From contig JAJECO010000057.1 of assembly GCA_022822005.1 (NCBI GenBank), positions 1 through 44,688 of the forward strand: DNA of 44,688 nucleotides, given 5' to 3'. Within the stretch, counting starts at the first letter, position 1. The number at the start of each line of letters is the position of its first letter. The translations under genes and the position numbers were made by a program. This document shows positions 34,121-42,680 of this stretch, piece by piece. The notes beneath the pieces are model-generated. The model was given only the letters and a program-made list of their open reading frames with translations, made no database searches and had not been told where the DNA came from. The DNA is from Candidatus Poribacteria bacterium (lineage in GTDB: Bacteria > Poribacteria > WGA-4E > PCPOR2b).

Positions 34121-34591
34121 TCACTTAGGCAATCGCCGCACCCACAGGTAGAGCGCAAGGTTCATCCCACCAATAAAGCCGAAGATATACGATTGGATAC
34201 CCACCAAGATCCCATGCGCCTGGTCCAAAGAGAGCCCGATCACAATTGGAACGCCGAGTGCAAGGCTAACAAATACAGTTGTCCCTGTAGCACCTTTTGC
34301 CCCCCAAAATGTGATCTCTCGCTTTAGCACGCGCAGATAATCGCGCGCCCACATCCGGGCTATCCACCCACCTTGAATGTAGCCGAGAACAATCCCAAGC
34401 CCGAAACCAACACCACACCAACGCACATCCACGGCTCCAGACATTGCCATAGCCGTTGTCCATGTCAACTGTCCAATCAGCGAAATTACCATGAATGCAA
34501 TCAAGATTGTGGGTTTCATGTAGAATGGCAGCAAGCGGCGATACAGTTTTTCTGGTCGCTGTTTCTCTGGTTTTTGCGCGGGAATATTCAC
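34121..34591 (-). CDS. Small membrane protein of unknown function
   Basis: A 156-residue protein starting at GTG (34591). After a basic N-terminal stretch (KPEKQRPEKLYRRLLPF) come about four hydrophobic helices (near 25-48, 55-75, 102-120 and 125-150). Glycine-rich helices (VGFGLGIVLGYIQGG, IFGFIGGMNLAL) suggest tight packing. No family was recognised. It lies downstream of hisC with a 195-bp gap, so linkage to that gene is unclear. The composition and continuous helices support a real gene. Confidence 0.6.
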   Translation of the reverse strand: MNIPAQKPEKQRPEKLYRRLLPFYMKPTILIAFMVISLIGQLTWTTAMAMSGAVDVRWCGVGFGLGIVLGYIQGGWIARMWARDYLRVLKREITFWGAKGATGTTVFVSLALGVPIVIGLSLDQAHGILVGIQSYIFGFIGGMNLALYLWVRRLPK

Positions 34592-34786
34592 TGGAATTCT
34601 TTCTCGGCTGGATCAAACTAATCACACAGGTTGGCCACTTCTGGACAAAAAATAATCTGTAGAGGTCGCCCATACCAACGCCAGTCACGATGTAAGAGAT
34701 GACAGAGAAAGAACGACTCAAGTCGCTAAAACAGAAAGAGCTTTCTCCTGATTCTCCACCAATCCCGTCCATTATTCTTTATGCTT

Positions 34787-35842
34787 TCAGCCTCGCAATC
34801 CATCAAGGAACAGATTATTATCTTCCGGTGTGCCGATTGTGATGCGCAAACAGTTTTGTAGGGGACCCGGACGATCGAGGTTGCGAACAAGCACACCGTG
34901 GTCGAGCAAACGTTGAAACACTTCTGGAGCGGGTGAATCTGTCCGAAAGAGGATGAAGTTTGCATCTGTGGGAAATGGGTGGATACCATCTATTGGTACC
35001 ATTGCGTTGAAAACCCGTTCTCGCTCGCTCCGAATCAGCTGCAGATGTTGGGCTAATCGGTCAGGACGTTTGAGCAGAAGCGTTGCGGCAAGCTGGGAAA
35101 AACGATTAAGATTATACGGGAGACGGACCTTGTTAAGTTCATCAATGACCGCCGGGTGCGCAACGACGTAGCCGACCCTTAAACCCGCCAGTCCGTATGC
35201 TTTGGAGAAAGTGCGTGTGATGACAAGATTAGGGTATTGCTCGCGTTCTTCCATGAGGGACTGCCCGGAAAACTCATAATACGCCTCATCAAGGAGCACA
35301 AGGGTATCGGACCGGGAAAGGATTTCGCGGATTACTTCAGCCGAAAAGTTGGTGCCTGTCGGATTGTTTGGGTACGATAGAAATACGAGGTTAATCTCGT
35401 GGGAATCGAGATGCGTCTTCCACGCCTCTCGGTCCAGATCAAACCTATCGTCAAGCGGCAAACCCACGGCTTTAAGCTGTGCAACTTGCGCGAGGATTGC
35501 AAACATCGAAAATGTCGGCGTTGGAAAGGAGACGCACGCTTCGGGCCTCCTAAACGCCAACATAAAATTGCCGATTAACTCATCAGATCCATTGCCAACG
35601 ACAACCTCAGTTTTATCAACCCCCAACTGTTCACAAAGTTTTGTTCGCAGCAGATCTGAACTTGGGTCCGGGTAGCGATTAAAATTGAGTTGGGCAATGG
35701 CTTCGATCAGCTCCTGTCGAATCTCCGGTGGCAGGTCAAATGGAGACTCGTTCGCGTCCGCCTTGACTCGGTGTGGCGGCTGGGCGACATGATAGGGGGT
35801 AAGATCCGCGAGATCTTCGCGCAAAAAAGGGTGAAGGTTCAT
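34787..35842 (-). CDS. hisC: Histidinol-phosphate aminotransferase
   Basis: A 351-residue fold-type I PLP aminotransferase of the HisC family, which converts imidazole acetol phosphate to histidinol phosphate in histidine synthesis. NESPFDLPPE (31-40) and RYPDP (56-60) are the N-terminal HisC marks. YPNNPTG (157-163), D185 in LLDEAYYEF and the PLP lysine K214 in TFSKAYGLAGLRVGY follow. The gene lies apart from other his genes and 49 bp after purQ. Some members act on other amino acids such as phenylalanine, so the assignment is by family. Confidence 0.92.
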   Translation of the reverse strand: MNLHPFLREDLADLTPYHVAQPPHRVKADANESPFDLPPEIRQELIEAIAQLNFNRYPDPSSDLLRTKLCEQLGVDKTEVVVGNGSDELIGNFMLAFRRPEACVSFPTPTFSMFAILAQVAQLKAVGLPLDDRFDLDREAWKTHLDSHEINLVFLSYPNNPTGTNFSAEVIREILSRSDTLVLLDEAYYEFSGQSLMEEREQYPNLVITRTFSKAYGLAGLRVGYVVAHPAVIDELNKVRLPYNLNRFSQLAATLLLKRPDRLAQHLQLIRSERERVFNAMVPIDGIHPFPTDANFILFRTDSPAPEVFQRLLDHGVLVRNLDRPGPLQNCLRITIGTPEDNNLFLDGLRG

Positions 35843-35891
35843 TCAGTAACTCTCTTTCTGGTCAGGATTCCATGACGATCAGGATAACGAA

Positions 35892-36671
35892 TCAGGATAG
35901 TTCCGATACATAATCAACAGCATTTTGGAAGATCGCCAGGCCATCTCCATCTTCTGGTAGACTCTCGCGGGTCCACCGGGGATGGTTGAGGCGTGTCAGG
36001 AACCGTTCAGGGTGAGGCATCATGCCAAAAATCCTGCCGGTGGGATCGCAGATTCCGGCGATGTGGCGATCAGAACCATTCGGATTATCGGGATATTCCG
36101 GCGTACCTCCGTTTGTGGGCGCATAGCGAAACACCACCTGTCCGTTGGCTTCGATCTGATTAAGGACCGCGAACGGTGCGGTGAATCGCCCCTCCGCATG
36201 TGCAACTGGCAGGTAAACACGTGGCTTCAAGCCTCGTGTGAAGATACAGTTGCTCTCTTGCGTCTCCAGGTGGATCCAACGACACTCGAACTTTGCGGAG
36301 GTGTTCATAGCGAGGGTAGTCTGCTGTACCCCCTGCGCATCGAGGCGAGGCAACAGACCGGCGCGCACGAGCACCTGAAAGCCGTTGCAGATACCGATCA
36401 TTAACCGTCCCGATTCGACATAAGCAGCAAGCGAGTCAGCAAGTTTGTATCGCATCTCGTTCGCCAGTAAGATTCCAGCGGCAACGTCATCGCCGTAAGA
36501 GAAACCGCCCGGAATTGCCATAATCTGATAATCCATCAGGCGAACTTCACCAGCAATCAGTTGGTTGACATGAACAAGCGATGTCTCTCCACCTACGAGT
36601 TGAAAAGCGTGATCTGTTTCATAGTCGCAGTTAGTGCCTGCGGTGCGAAGGATAAGGACCTTCGGTTTCAT
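35892..36671 (-). CDS. purQ: Phosphoribosylformylglycinamidine synthase, glutaminase subunit
   Basis: A 259-residue class I glutamine amidotransferase that feeds ammonia to PurL in purine synthesis. Its catalytic Cys lies in GICNGFQVL, with the oxyanion region IPGGFSYGDDVAAG and the His/Glu pair in MMPHPERF. TAGTNCDYE at the N terminus is typical of PurQ. It is encoded 41 bp after purL on the same strand, so both make one complex. No purS was seen in the window. Confidence 0.95.
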   Translation of the reverse strand: MKPKVLILRTAGTNCDYETDHAFQLVGGETSLVHVNQLIAGEVRLMDYQIMAIPGGFSYGDDVAAGILLANEMRYKLADSLAAYVESGRLMIGICNGFQVLVRAGLLPRLDAQGVQQTTLAMNTSAKFECRWIHLETQESNCIFTRGLKPRVYLPVAHAEGRFTAPFAVLNQIEANGQVVFRYAPTNGGTPEYPDNPNGSDRHIAGICDPTGRIFGMMPHPERFLTRLNHPRWTRESLPEDGDGLAIFQNAVDYVSELS

Positions 36672-36712
36672 CTCAATTCTCTCCTATACTACAGACTTTG
36701 TGCCAAGGGATT

Positions 36713-39169
36713 TTACCACCGAAATGTTCCCTGCCAGCTCTCCTTGAGTTGAGCTATTGTCGTTTCCACAATCGCACTTCCATCGGTGCCGTTGACAATG
36801 AAATCCCCACTCTCGACTACCGTGCCGATGCAGCCGATCGGGACACCCGCTGTACCCTTCTCAAATGCCTGCCTAACTTGCGGTGACAGCCCCACCATCT
36901 CGGAATAGATACCCGCCATACATCGCTCAAACGCCTCCTGTTTCTCCGGTGCAACTTCCACAATGAATCGACTGTTAGATTCCGAGAAAAGCAATACATC
37001 GTCCGTCGTAACATCGGGGTCGCGGGGTAGATCCGTGAGCGAAAGCTGCATACCGAGTCCACCGGCAAACGCCATCTCCGCCGCAGCTACCCCAATACCG
37101 CCCTCTGAACAATCGTGGCAGGAGCGGACAAGTCCCTGATCAATCGCGAAACTCAGCACTTCCATCGTCCTTCTCCCCTCGGCAGGTCGCACCTTTGGGG
37201 CACTGTTTCCGATGAAGCCGTGGATCGCGTAGTAGTGTGAACCGCCGAGTTCAGCGTAGGTCTTACCAACGACATAAATTCGGTTGCCGGGCGATTTCAC
37301 ATCCATTGAGACCGCTTTGCTCACATCCGGCATGACACAGACCGCAGAGATGAGCAGTGTCGGTGGGATTGCAAGTTGTTCGCCGGTAGTGGTGTCACGG
37401 TATTCGTTATAGAGGCTATCCTTGCCAGAGATAAAGGGGGTTCCGTAGGCAACAGCAATGTCGTAACATGCCCGCGCTGATCGTACCAAGCCGCCAAGAC
37501 GGTCGGGTTTGTCGGGATTTCCCCAACTGAAGTTGTCAAGTAACGCAGTTTGTTCCAGATTTCCACCTACCGCGATAATATTTCTGAGTGCTTCGTCGAT
37601 CGCTGCGGCTGCGCTGTGATATGGATCGATGTCACCATATTTTGGGTTAATGCCATTCGACACGATGACTCCTTTTCGGGAACCGAGGACGGGTGTGGTG
37701 ATACAAGCGTCGCCGGGACCATCATTTTCGCGCCCCACGAGCGGCTTGAGAACCAACCCACCCTGTACTTCATGATCATACTGTCGAATAACCCACTCTT
37801 TGCTTGCAACATTAGGGCTTGCGAGGATGCGACAGAGGTCTTCGGTGAATTGTGTCGAATTACCTTGCCCGAACTGAGGTTCAGGGTGTTGCGGCGGATC
37901 CCAAATCGCCTTTTTTGTGTGACGTGGCAAACCGTCGTGGAGGAAGTCCATATCGAGGTCGGCTACAACCTCTCCACAATAAAACACGCGCAGCCTGTGG
38001 GTATCTGTGAAGGTGCCAAGTACGGTAGCTTCAACTGACTCCGCTTCGCAGATGGTCATCAACTCATCCAGATTCTCAGGCGGCACAGCAATCACCATCC
38101 GCTCTTGCGCTTCGGAGAGCCAGATTTCCCACGGATCAAGGGCTGTGTATTTGAGCGATATGTTTTCAAGATGTACCTCCGCACCCGTCTCCTGCCCCAT
38201 CTCCCCAACAGCAGAGGAAAACCCACCGGCACCGCAATCCGTTATATTGCGATAGAGTTGGCGATCCCGGGCGCCCATCAAGGCATCGACAATCTTCTTC
38301 TCCATAATCGGATTGCCGATCTGAACAACGCTGCCGAGGCTTTCGGACGTGTCGTCCAGTTCCAGAGATGAAAAGGTTGCCCCGTGAATGCCATCGCGCC
38401 CAGTGCGTCCGCCGACCGCAACAATCAGATCCCCCGGTTCTACTGATTTTTCACACCGATTCTTGGGAATCAGACCCACATTGCCACAATAGACAAGCGG
38501 ATTTCCAGTATAGCGCGGGTCAAACAGAATTGCACCGTTCGCCGTTGGAATCCCCATCCGGTTGCCGTAGTCCCGTACGCCCGAGACAACGCCTTTGAAA
38601 ATCCGTTTGGGATGGAGTGCGCCTTTGGGGAGTTCGTCATAGCTAAGATCTGGAAGACCGAAACAGAACACGTCCGTGTTCAGAATAGGCTTCGCGCCAA
38701 GCCCTGTGCCGAGTGAGTCCCGAATCACGCCGCCGATACCTGTGCCTGCACCGCCATACGGCTCGATCGCAGAGGGGTGATTGTGTGTTTCGACCTTGAA
38801 AACGATATTATACTCATCATCAAACTCAATGATACCCGCATTATCAGTGAAAACGGAGACACACCATTCCGCCCCGATCTCCTCCGTCGCTCGCTGGATG
38901 TATGTCTTGAACATTCCATCAACAATCTCTATCTCTTGGCCCTTTTCAGCATACTCAATCAGGCTTTTAAACGTTTTGTGGACACAATGCTCCGACCACG
39001 TTTGGGCAATTGTTTCAAGTTCGACATCGGTGGGGTTTCTCTCCAACTTGGCAAAATAGCCTTGAATCGCTTGCATCTCGTCGAGATTCAGCGAAAGCAA
39101 TCCCTCCTGACTGATGCGCGACAACTCAGCTTCACCGGCGTTCAAGATTGGAATTTGTTTAACGCTCAT
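36713..39169 (-). CDS. purL: Phosphoribosylformylglycinamidine synthase subunit II
   Basis: An 818-residue PurL, the ATP-dependent FGAM synthase of step four of purine synthesis. SEHCVHKTFKSL near residue 60 holds the conserved His. KVETHNHPSAIEPYGGAGTG binds nucleotide and Mg. DGIHGATFSS and FISGKDSLYNEY mark the repeated ATP-grasp-unrelated halves. It is a little longer than the usual 720-760 residues of small PurL, and shorter than the 1300-residue large form. I start at the ATG at 39169, with GAGG six bases before it, not the frame's earlier ATG. It needs PurQ (next gene) and normally PurS. Confidence 0.95.
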   Translation of the reverse strand: MSVKQIPILNAGEAELSRISQEGLLSLNLDEMQAIQGYFAKLERNPTDVELETIAQTWSEHCVHKTFKSLIEYAEKGQEIEIVDGMFKTYIQRATEEIGAEWCVSVFTDNAGIIEFDDEYNIVFKVETHNHPSAIEPYGGAGTGIGGVIRDSLGTGLGAKPILNTDVFCFGLPDLSYDELPKGALHPKRIFKGVVSGVRDYGNRMGIPTANGAILFDPRYTGNPLVYCGNVGLIPKNRCEKSVEPGDLIVAVGGRTGRDGIHGATFSSLELDDTSESLGSVVQIGNPIMEKKIVDALMGARDRQLYRNITDCGAGGFSSAVGEMGQETGAEVHLENISLKYTALDPWEIWLSEAQERMVIAVPPENLDELMTICEAESVEATVLGTFTDTHRLRVFYCGEVVADLDMDFLHDGLPRHTKKAIWDPPQHPEPQFGQGNSTQFTEDLCRILASPNVASKEWVIRQYDHEVQGGLVLKPLVGRENDGPGDACITTPVLGSRKGVIVSNGINPKYGDIDPYHSAAAAIDEALRNIIAVGGNLEQTALLDNFSWGNPDKPDRLGGLVRSARACYDIAVAYGTPFISGKDSLYNEYRDTTTGEQLAIPPTLLISAVCVMPDVSKAVSMDVKSPGNRIYVVGKTYAELGGSHYYAIHGFIGNSAPKVRPAEGRRTMEVLSFAIDQGLVRSCHDCSEGGIGVAAAEMAFAGGLGMQLSLTDLPRDPDVTTDDVLLFSESNSRFIVEVAPEKQEAFERCMAGIYSEMVGLSPQVRQAFEKGTAGVPIGCIGTVVESGDFIVNGTDGSAIVETTIAQLKESWQGTFRW

Positions 39170-39250
39170 TGAATACCTCAATAGATTATGATTAAAAATA
39201 TAGAAAAATGACGTTCTGTTCCTAAACACTACCTGGTCTGCACCACCACA

Positions 39251-40228
39251 TCATCCCACATTCTCAGCAGCCAGCGCCCATATCGATGCTTCGTCTAACG
39301 CAGCGCGCTCATCATCTGTTAATTCCCAGCCCACACCACCTAAATTTTCTTCAACCTGCTCTGGACTGTCGGGACCAATCATCGCCGCAGAAATTTCAGG
39401 GTGTGATAGCACCCACGCGATGGCAACTTGGGCAGGTGTCTTCCCCCGCGCTGTCCCAATGCGAATGAGCGTTTCTACCACCCGGTCAGCGTCGGGCGAC
39501 ATGACCTCATCGAATCCCATGCGTCCCTGTCCCCACGGCGTATCCGGTGGCGGCGCAACCCCATGTCGAAATCGCCCCGTCAGCAACCCGATAGCGAGCG
39601 GACTATACGTCATCATACCCAACCCTTCGGCACGGCAGAACGGCACAATCTCCCGTTCAGGAGAGCGATCAAGCAGGTTATAGTGGTTCTGGACACAGAT
39701 AAAGGGGGCAAGATTACGACGGTCACTGATCCACAACCCTTTACACACCTGCCACGCATCAAAGTTGGCGCAGCCGACATACCGCACCTTCCCCTGCCGC
39801 ACCAGATCGTCTAACGCGCGCAGCGTCTCCTCCATTGGTGTCGTTGGGTCCACATGATGAAGCAGATAGATGTCGATGTAATCCGTTTGAAGACGTGACA
39901 GGCTTTTTTCAATTTCGCGCATGATATGGAAACGCGATAGCCCCCGGTCATTCGGTACCGTTGGGTCATTCGATCCCTTGTTGATGGGTTCGCATACTTT
40001 GGTGGTAATAACAAACTGATCTCGTCGATTCTTGATTACCTCGCCAAGGACGCGTTCAGAGTCCCCACCTTGGTAGGTATTGGCACAATCAATGAAGTTA
40101 ACACCCGCCTCAATTGCACGCTCGATTGTCCCCCGTTGGATCGCTATATCGGGTCGTCCGCGAAAGGCAACCCCCAGACAGATGGGCGAGACTTTAACTC
40201 CTGCTATACCAAAGTTACGATAATCCAT
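39251..40228 (-). CDS. Aldo/keto reductase
   Basis: A 325-residue AKR (alpha/beta)8 barrel enzyme that reduces aldehydes or ketones with NADPH, close in look to the YajO/PdxI-type group. The catalytic tetrad is D47, Y52 (CANTYQGGDSE), K77 (ITTKV) and H124/H125 (LLHHVD). The pattern AIAWVLSHPEISAAMIGPDS near residue 280 binds cofactor. The N-terminal strand is MDYRNFGIAGVKVSPICLGV. It ends the run with the dehydrogenase (24 bp) and the isomerase, so it is likely part of a sugar-catabolic operon. Confidence 0.92.
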   Translation of the reverse strand: MDYRNFGIAGVKVSPICLGVAFRGRPDIAIQRGTIERAIEAGVNFIDCANTYQGGDSERVLGEVIKNRRDQFVITTKVCEPINKGSNDPTVPNDRGLSRFHIMREIEKSLSRLQTDYIDIYLLHHVDPTTPMEETLRALDDLVRQGKVRYVGCANFDAWQVCKGLWISDRRNLAPFICVQNHYNLLDRSPEREIVPFCRAEGLGMMTYSPLAIGLLTGRFRHGVAPPPDTPWGQGRMGFDEVMSPDADRVVETLIRIGTARGKTPAQVAIAWVLSHPEISAAMIGPDSPEQVEENLGGVGWELTDDERAALDEASIWALAAENVG

Positions 40229-40252
40229 TAATTTCGCTCCTCGAGAGACAAT

Positions 40253-41239
40253 CTAGGTCAAAGTTAAAATTGTGTGTCCCTTATCCGGCATATATCGGCG
40301 AACCGGGATCGCCTTGCCCGTCCTGATCGACTCCGTGATTGCGGCATCAATCTCCATGTGGCGTAGTCCCGCCCAACCGTCGGCTACGAACGGTCTACTC
40401 TCCCTAATGGAGCTGACAAATTCTGCTATTAAATCCTCAAATTGGGTCCCGTATGTGCCCCCATCCAACTGTCGGGCATCGCTCCAATGGGTTACATCGT
40501 GTGAGTTGTGCAGATGCCAGTATGCGGTGCCAGCGATATCGTCGATTGTCGCCTCGCCCAGTTCACCGATCCACTTAATCTGAAACTGCAGCCCCAAATC
40601 CTGTGATACTGCCAGTGTGCCCACCGCTCCGCTCTCAAACTTCAGACACGCCACCTTATTGCCCATCTCCGCGTCGTCGGTATAGGCAAAGACCTCCTCA
40701 ACCTCCCCGCTTAGAAACCGTACCATATCAATGAGGTGATTCCATGAACCCAGAGCAGTGCGAGCATAGATCTGCCGAAGGCCCCCGAGTTTGCCGCTCT
40801 GAATGACCTGCTTCGCCCACTTGACGTTGCGCGAGGCGTGCAGGCAGAAGCAGATACCGAAGTGTGTGTCGTGATGCTGCCACTCGTCGATCATCTCTTG
40901 GGCGAGAGGCACGTCGGAGAGTTGGATTCTGTACTGTCCCTCCGCTCCCGCCAACGGCTTCTCGGTGAACACATGCAGTCCCCGCCCCAGACATTTCATG
41001 ACAAGATCGTAACGGTAGCCCTCACCAACAGGGATATCTACGATGTCGATCTCCTCTGTCTGGAGCATTTCATCCATACTGGTATATGCTGGAGCCCCGT
41101 ATCGATCAGCCCCCGCTCTTGCCCGTTCTTCAACGATATCGCAGACGGCGACGATCTGACAATCGGCGAGTCCGGCGAACGATGGCGCGTGGTGGTTCGA
41201 TCCCTGTGCACGGTACCCAACAATGGCAACTTTGAGCAT
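40253..41239 (-). CDS. Gfo/Idh/MocA family oxidoreductase
   Basis: A 328-residue dehydrogenase: Rossmann start VAIVGYRAQGSNHH (4-17), the FTEKPLAG motif with the catalytic Lys (about residues 90-97), and LGSWNHLIDMVRFLSGEVEE in the C-terminal domain. The YRAQGSNHH variant of the usual GxGxxG loop is notable: the first Gly is followed by YRAQG. It lies 24 bp from the aldo/keto reductase and 18 bp after the isomerase gene, so the three are probably co-transcribed. The substrate is unknown; sugar or inositol derivative is likely from family knowledge. Confidence 0.9.
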   Translation of the reverse strand: MLKVAIVGYRAQGSNHHAPSFAGLADCQIVAVCDIVEERARAGADRYGAPAYTSMDEMLQTEEIDIVDIPVGEGYRYDLVMKCLGRGLHVFTEKPLAGAEGQYRIQLSDVPLAQEMIDEWQHHDTHFGICFCLHASRNVKWAKQVIQSGKLGGLRQIYARTALGSWNHLIDMVRFLSGEVEEVFAYTDDAEMGNKVACLKFESGAVGTLAVSQDLGLQFQIKWIGELGEATIDDIAGTAYWHLHNSHDVTHWSDARQLDGGTYGTQFEDLIAEFVSSIRESRPFVADGWAGLRHMEIDAAITESIRTGKAIPVRRYMPDKGHTILTLT

Positions 41240-41257
41240 CGAAAACTCCTTTTCCGT

Positions 41258-42121
41258 CTACTCAACTGCGTCCCAAAGGTTTGTAAGATATTCGCGACTC
41301 CTTTGCAGAGCAACGATACGTTCCTCATCCGGTACATTTTCGCAATTAATCAGATGGACGCGGCGTGCAGGGTTCCGTTTGAACGCCTTGATGTAGAGTT
41401 CAAATGGACTGTGTCCGGTCCCCAGTTCAATCGACCACATGGGTTGCGGACGATCCTTTGCCAACGTATGATCTTTCCAGCCCACGACAGGGATTCGACT
41501 GGGATATTCATCCACAAGCAACCAACCGTAACCCTCCGCAGTCGTCATGTGTCCGATGTTGAGGATGATTCCGGCGTTCTCGCAGGGCATGGAATCGAGC
41601 AATAAACGGCAGTCGTCCAAACCCTCCACCCACGCCGTGTAGTGAATATCAACTCCGATTTTCAGCCCTCCCTCCACGAAGGTCTCTGCGACAGCGTTCA
41701 TACAGATGGCAAGTCGTTTGATTTCGTTCCTTTTCTCCGCCGTAGGTATCTTAGACATGCCGCAACTTGGAGCCGGATGCGTTAAGTATTTGCACTCCAA
41801 TGCCAATGCGTAGGCGGCATACTCCTTTAACCCCGCAATTGTCGGCTCGATCCCCGCGTCGGTGTTGATATCGATGTCCCCAGAAAAATGGAGTGCCCCG
41901 ATTTCCAGTCCGGCGTTCCGCATCGCCTTGCGGACATGCTCTGGATCGGAATCGAGGACGTTGGGGAATGGACTTTCACTCCTGCCTTCCGCGCTAACAT
42001 GCTCCGCCCCCCGGCTCGTCAGCAACAAAATGAAGTCAAAACCGAGTTCCTTGATTGCCCCTAAAGTTTTTTCAAATGACATGTGATGTCCCACCGCGTG
42101 GGTCACAACACCAAATTTCAT
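41258..42121 (-). CDS. Sugar phosphate isomerase/epimerase-like TIM-barrel protein
   Basis: A 287-residue xylose-isomerase-like barrel. Candidate metal-binding residues lie in GVDIHYTAW, ILNIGHMTTAEG, VVGWKDHTL and MWSIELGTGHSP. Opening MKFGVVTHAVGHHMSFEKTL is typical of this superfamily. It is the first gene of the run with the dehydrogenase and aldo/keto reductase. It is transcribed divergently from the selenoprotein gene at 42341, with 219 bp between the two starts. Enzyme specificity cannot be given. Confidence 0.8.
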   Translation of the reverse strand: MKFGVVTHAVGHHMSFEKTLGAIKELGFDFILLLTSRGAEHVSAEGRSESPFPNVLDSDPEHVRKAMRNAGLEIGALHFSGDIDINTDAGIEPTIAGLKEYAAYALALECKYLTHPAPSCGMSKIPTAEKRNEIKRLAICMNAVAETFVEGGLKIGVDIHYTAWVEGLDDCRLLLDSMPCENAGIILNIGHMTTAEGYGWLLVDEYPSRIPVVGWKDHTLAKDRPQPMWSIELGTGHSPFELYIKAFKRNPARRVHLINCENVPDEERIVALQRSREYLTNLWDAVE

Positions 42122-42175
42122 TGCTCTTTAACTCCTCAGTCTAAGTCCAATTGCTGATCTATGGAAAAAAAACAC

Positions 42176-42205
42176 TTGCAGAGTTCATAGCTTCTCTTGT
42201 AGAAT
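42176..42205 (+). promoter_or_regulatory. Predicted promoter of the selenoprotein gene
   Basis: TTGCAG (42176-42181) and TAGAAT (42200-42205) are 18 bases apart, matching four and five of six consensus positions. Transcription would begin near 42212, giving an untranslated leader of about 130 nt. Nothing specific was recognised in that leader. Confidence 0.5.
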
Positions 42206-42340
42206 TTAAGAAATCCGATGTCGATCCATGCGGATACGAATCCAATCCGTGCGATCCAGCAACCAAATCACCTGTCCGGAGAGAAGAACGTTGACCGAAT
42301 CGGATCTCTGGGGAATCTGACAATCTTAGGAGGATTAACA

Positions 42341-42571
42341 ATGGACCTACGAGTTGAATACTGCTCCGCTTGAAACTACCTGCCCAGAGCCGTCAGTTTG
42401 ACGGACGATATACTAAGCAAATTCAAAACAGATGTTAAAGGACTCACCCTCGTTCCCAGTGGTGGTGGATGCTTTGAAGTCTCGCTGAACGGAGAACTGA
42501 TTTACTCCAAATTGCAAACGGGAGAGTACCCAACTGCAGGACAGATTATCTCCGCAATCGAAGGCAGTTAG
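42341..42571 (+). CDS. SelW/Rdx-family selenoprotein with in-frame TGA (Sec11)
   Basis: A 76-codon gene read through an in-frame TGA at 42371-42373. It starts MDLRVEYCSAUNYLPRAVSL; the CxxU (C8, U11) replaces the CxxC of Cys-containing SelT/SelW/SelH (Rdx) proteins. After the TGA, PSGGGCFEVSLNGELIYSKL and GEYPTAGQIISAI are textbook Rdx blocks, so the frame is one intact protein and not a chance extension. Length and thioredoxin-like strand order fit the family, which has a suspected redox role. AGGAGG seven bases before the ATG is one of the best ribosome sites in the window. TGA is a normal stop in other genes here, so a general code change is not the explanation. The stop is TAG. A conventional gene finder sees only ten codons. 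Confidence 0.92.
42390..42404 (+). promoter_or_regulatory. Bacterial SECIS hairpin within the selenoprotein gene
   Basis: CCGTCA (42390-42395), loop GTT (42396-42398) and TGACGG (42399-42404) form a perfect 6-bp stem with a G at the first loop position. The loop lies 22 nt after the TGA, inside the 16-37 nt window expected of bacterial SECIS elements, which recruit SelB with Sec-tRNA. Confidence 0.8.
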
Positions 42572-42587
42572 AAACATAGATCTTTTT

Positions 42588-42626
42588 TGATGCGTGGTGA
42601 GTCAGGCAACAAATCATCACGCATCA
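42588..42626. terminator. Long hairpin after the selenoprotein gene
   Basis: TGATGCGTGGTGA (42588-42600) pairs with TCATCACGCATCA (42614-42626) with one G-T wobble and a 13-nt loop. There is no T run after it on the plus strand, so it is a weak terminator candidate or an mRNA-end stabiliser. It lies in the convergent gap with the RidA-like gene. Confidence 0.45.
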
Positions 42627-42680
42627 CATCTCCCCCTCCCACTCACACATCCACTGAAATTGGCGAGAGCATCGAAGGTA

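Noticed and set aside
42341-42373. Selenoprotein region as a pseudogene or ten-codon peptide
   Set aside because: The family similarity continues in the same frame on both sides of the single TGA, the TGA sits exactly at the redox residue, and a SECIS-like hairpin follows. Decay would not be expected to produce this.
42588-42626. Strong intrinsic terminator for the selenoprotein gene
   Set aside because: The stem is good, but the T run lies before it on the plus strand and there is no T run after it on either strand. Listed only as a hairpin.
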